Source: Chloroflexota bacterium (GTDB lineage Bacteria; Chloroflexota; Anaerolineae; B4-G1; DUEL01). Taken from it: a DNA stretch of 6,084 nucleotides. The translations under genes and the position numbers were made by a program. The stretch spans positions 1-6,084 of the forward strand of contig JAGHZG010000115.1 of NCBI GenBank assembly GCA_017743275.1. Direction: 5' to 3'. The notes below the pieces were generated by a model. It ran no database searches and was not told the DNA's origin. It saw only the letters and a list, made by a program, of their open reading frames with translations. Shown here one piece after another: positions 4,897 to 6,084 of this stretch (within the stretch, counting starts at the first letter, position 1; every line of letters starts with the position of its first letter).

Positions 4897-5418
4897 ATGA
4901 GTGAGAAAATCCTGGTTGCCTACGCGACCCGGGCCGGGTCTACGGGCGAGGTGGCACAGGCCATCGCGGAGACGCTCCGCCAGGAGGGCCTGGATGTGGA
5001 CCTTCTCCGGGCCCGAAAAGTGGCCGATGTGAGCCCCTACCGGGCGGTGATCCTGGGTGCTCCGATTCGGGCCTTCCGCTGGATGCCGGAGGCGATGAGG
5101 TTTCTTCGGCGGCACCGCGAAGCGCTGAGCCGCATCCCCGTCGCGTACTTCGCAGTCTGTATAGCCCTGATGGAGGATACGGAGGAAAATCGCCGGTTGG
5201 TGGAATCGTGGATGGAGCCCGCGCTGGCCCTGCTGGAACCGGTCCGCGTGGGCCTCTTCGCCGGGAAGATGGACTACAGCCGCTTGTCGTTCGGGGAACG
5301 GTTCATCATTCAGAGAATGAAGGTGCCGGAGGGAGACCACCGCGACTGGGAGGCGATCCGCGCCTGGGCGCAGGAGGTGGCGGGGGTGCTGAGGGATCGT
5401 ATGGCGGAGGAGGAGTGA
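4897..5418 (+). CDS. Flavodoxin-domain protein, HemG-like (Flavodoxin_5 type)
   Basis: The 173-residue protein has a flavodoxin fold expected to bind FMN and carry electrons in the cytoplasm or at the inner membrane face. The FMN phosphate loop is TRAGST (11-16), after the first strand ILVAYA. A second flavin-contact strand-loop is VILGAPIRAFRW (51-62), followed by VAYFAVC (82-88). The C-terminal part, LFAGKMDYSRLSFGERFIIQRM (120-141) followed by a DW pair (150-151), resembles menaquinone-dependent protoporphyrinogen oxidase HemG. No other heme gene is nearby, so a general flavodoxin-family label is safer than hemG. Starts at 4885 or 4894 are possible. Its stop overlaps the next start (TGATG), which implies translational coupling with the toxin-antitoxin genes. 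Its GC level is like that of the genes to its left. Confidence 0.82.
   Translation: MSEKILVAYATRAGSTGEVAQAIAETLRQEGLDVDLLRARKVADVSPYRAVILGAPIRAFRWMPEAMRFLRRHREALSRIPVAYFAVCIALMEDTEENRRLVESWMEPALALLEPVRVGLFAGKMDYSRLSFGERFIIQRMKVPEGDHRDWEAIRAWAQEVAGVLRDRMAEEE
5406..5410 (+). promoter_or_regulatory. Ribosome-binding site setting the antitoxin start
   Basis: GGAGG lies seven bases before ATG 5418, inside the last codons of the flavodoxin gene. It begins a longer purine run, GGAGGAGGAG (5406-5415). It supports an internal start at 5418 over a longer in-frame reading from 5208. Confidence 0.6.
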
Positions 5419-5657
5419 TGTTTGAAAGAATTTCCGTTGACCCGAAAATCTGTGGGGGAAAGCCCTGCATTAAGGGCACGAGAATACCGGTAACGATGGT
5501 ACTGGAACTGCTGGAAGATGGGCTCTCCTTTGATGAGATTCTGAGGGATTATTATCCCACCCTGACCGTAGCAGATATTCGGGCTTGTATAGAATATGCC
5601 AGGTCGCTAATTGAGGGTGAAGAGGTTTACTTTGCCGAGGAAGCAGTAGCCGTATGA
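5418..5657 (+). CDS. DUF433 family protein, probable antitoxin
   Basis: This 79-residue DUF433 protein is likely the antitoxin of a type II toxin-antitoxin pair, binding its PIN-like partner and probably its own operator. The family hallmark is clear: DPKICGGKPCIKGTRIPV (8-25), followed by a helical region with LSFDEILRDYYPTLTVADI (36-54) that resembles a helix-turn-helix. The length is normal for the family. The start overlaps the flavodoxin stop by one base, and its own end overlaps the next gene by ATGA (5654-5657), the tight spacing typical of such pairs. GC falls to about 47 percent (28 of 60 in 5521-5580), and rare-type codons such as AGA and ATA appear, pointing to transfer. No experimental function is known to me for this particular protein. 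Confidence 0.85.
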   Translation: MFERISVDPKICGGKPCIKGTRIPVTMVLELLEDGLSFDEILRDYYPTLTVADIRACIEYARSLIEGEEVYFAEEAVAV

Positions 5658-6007
5658 AATTCCTGGCTGATGAGTGCGTTTACCGCATAACGGTTCAGAT
5701 GCTCCGGGCTTACGGCCATGATGTGCTTACCGTACAGGAAGCCGGGTTTGCAGGAAAATCTGACGATGAAGTTCTGGCGCACGCGGTGGCTGAAGGTCGC
5801 ATCCTCATAACTAACGATATGCATTTCAGCAACACGCTGCTTTTCCCTACGGAGCGGCATTTGGGAGTCGTTGTACTGAAAATAAGACCTCGCACTCTGG
5901 AACAGGTACACGATGTATTGATTCGCTTTCTGGACATTGTGGATCAGGAGGCGATGGAGAAAACGTTGGTCATCATTGACCGTAACAAATATCGTGTCCG
6001 TCGGTGA
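5654..6007 (+). CDS. DUF5615 family PIN-like protein, probable toxin
   Basis: This 117-residue protein is a predicted PIN-fold ribonuclease of the DUF5615 (Mut7-C-like) group, the usual partner of DUF433 antitoxins. Conserved acidic positions are visible: D6 and E7 in the opening MKFLADE, D37-E39 in SDDEV, and D55 in LITNDMHF, where the family often has a TxDxDF-like motif. The region VVVLKIRPRT (72-81) and the C-terminal VIIDRNKYRVRR (106-117) are also typical. All expected acids are present, so the enzyme looks intact. No strong ribosome-binding site lies at normal distance (GAGG 5637-5640 is 13 bases away), so translation probably depends on coupling through the ATGA overlap. The RNA target cannot be read from the sequence, and the toxin role is inferred from family and pairing. 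Confidence 0.85.
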   Translation: MKFLADECVYRITVQMLRAYGHDVLTVQEAGFAGKSDDEVLAHAVAEGRILITNDMHFSNTLLFPTERHLGVVVLKIRPRTLEQVHDVLIRFLDIVDQEAMEKTLVIIDRNKYRVRR

Positions 6008-6029
6008 ACTGACAGGAAGGGGAGGAGAT

Positions 6030-6084
6030 GTGCCATTGCCTGTAAAACTCAGCGATATTGTTGCAGCGATGGACAATTTTTCGT
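6030..6084 (+). CDS. 5' end of a downstream gene, possibly UPF0158 family
   Basis: A GTG start at 6030, preceded by the purine-rich GGGGAGGAG (6019-6027), opens a frame that runs to the window edge and reads MPLPVKLSDIVAAMDNFS. The opening VKLSDIVAAMD resembles the N-terminus of UPF0158 proteins, but eighteen residues are too few to be sure. The overlapping ATG at 6028 is not used, since its frame stops after five codons. It starts 22 bases after the toxin gene and could be part of the same transcript. Confidence 0.4.
   Translation, partial: MPLPVKLSDIVAAMDNFS

Noticed and set aside
4692..4904. 70-codon ORF starting at a GTG that overlaps the coaBC stop (GTGA)
   Set aside because: The overlap looks like coupling, but the frame simply reads through the hairpin cluster and repeat copy B, and it has no family resemblance.
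5208..5657. Longer 149-residue reading of the DUF433 gene
   Set aside because: The extra residues lie inside the flavodoxin gene in another frame and are not part of DUF433. A ribosome-binding site supports ATG 5418.

Overview
The window looks like part of a high-GC bacterial chromosome, probably from a Chloroflexota (Anaerolineae-like) lineage. That placement is an inference from the fused ECF ATPase, the CoaBC sequence style, the palindrome-rich intergenic DNA and the DUF433/DUF5615 pair; no marker gene confirms it. All genes I can support lie on the + strand. Base composition is about two thirds GC in the metabolic part (41 of 60 bases in 3721-3780) and about half GC at the right end (28 of 60 in 5521-5580).

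Positions 1-3243 hold an energy-coupling factor (ECF) vitamin/micronutrient importer in the order A-S-T: a fused double ATPase (open at the left edge, ending at 1656), an integral-membrane S component (1757-2305) that binds the unknown substrate, and the transmembrane coupling protein EcfT (2359-3243). A perfect 16-bp inverted repeat whose arms are themselves palindromic lies between S and T. A perfect 19-bp stem-loop at 3256-3304 follows EcfT and probably ends this unit.

A sigma-70-like promoter (3305-3332) then starts a second unit. Its leader of about 120 nt holds five short stem-loops and leads into coaBC (3460-4695), the bifunctional enzyme that makes 4'-phosphopantetheine in coenzyme A synthesis. 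The 200-bp gap after coaBC is again packed with small hairpins. It carries a second copy of a 57-nt element found in the coaBC leader, ending just before a HemG-like flavodoxin-domain gene (4897-5418).

The flavodoxin stop overlaps the start of a DUF433 antitoxin-like gene (5418-5657), which overlaps by ATGA a DUF5615 PIN-like toxin gene (5654-6007). The composition drop suggests this toxin-antitoxin pair arrived by transfer. A GTG-started ORF, perhaps of the UPF0158 family, begins at 6030 and leaves the window.

The protein genes are mostly ordinary. The most unusual material is non-coding: the duplicated 57-nt palindromic element with a compensatory base-pair change, the nested palindrome between S and T, and the stacked hairpin leaders. 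Within proteins, CoaBC departs from the textbook decarboxylase motifs at two positions.
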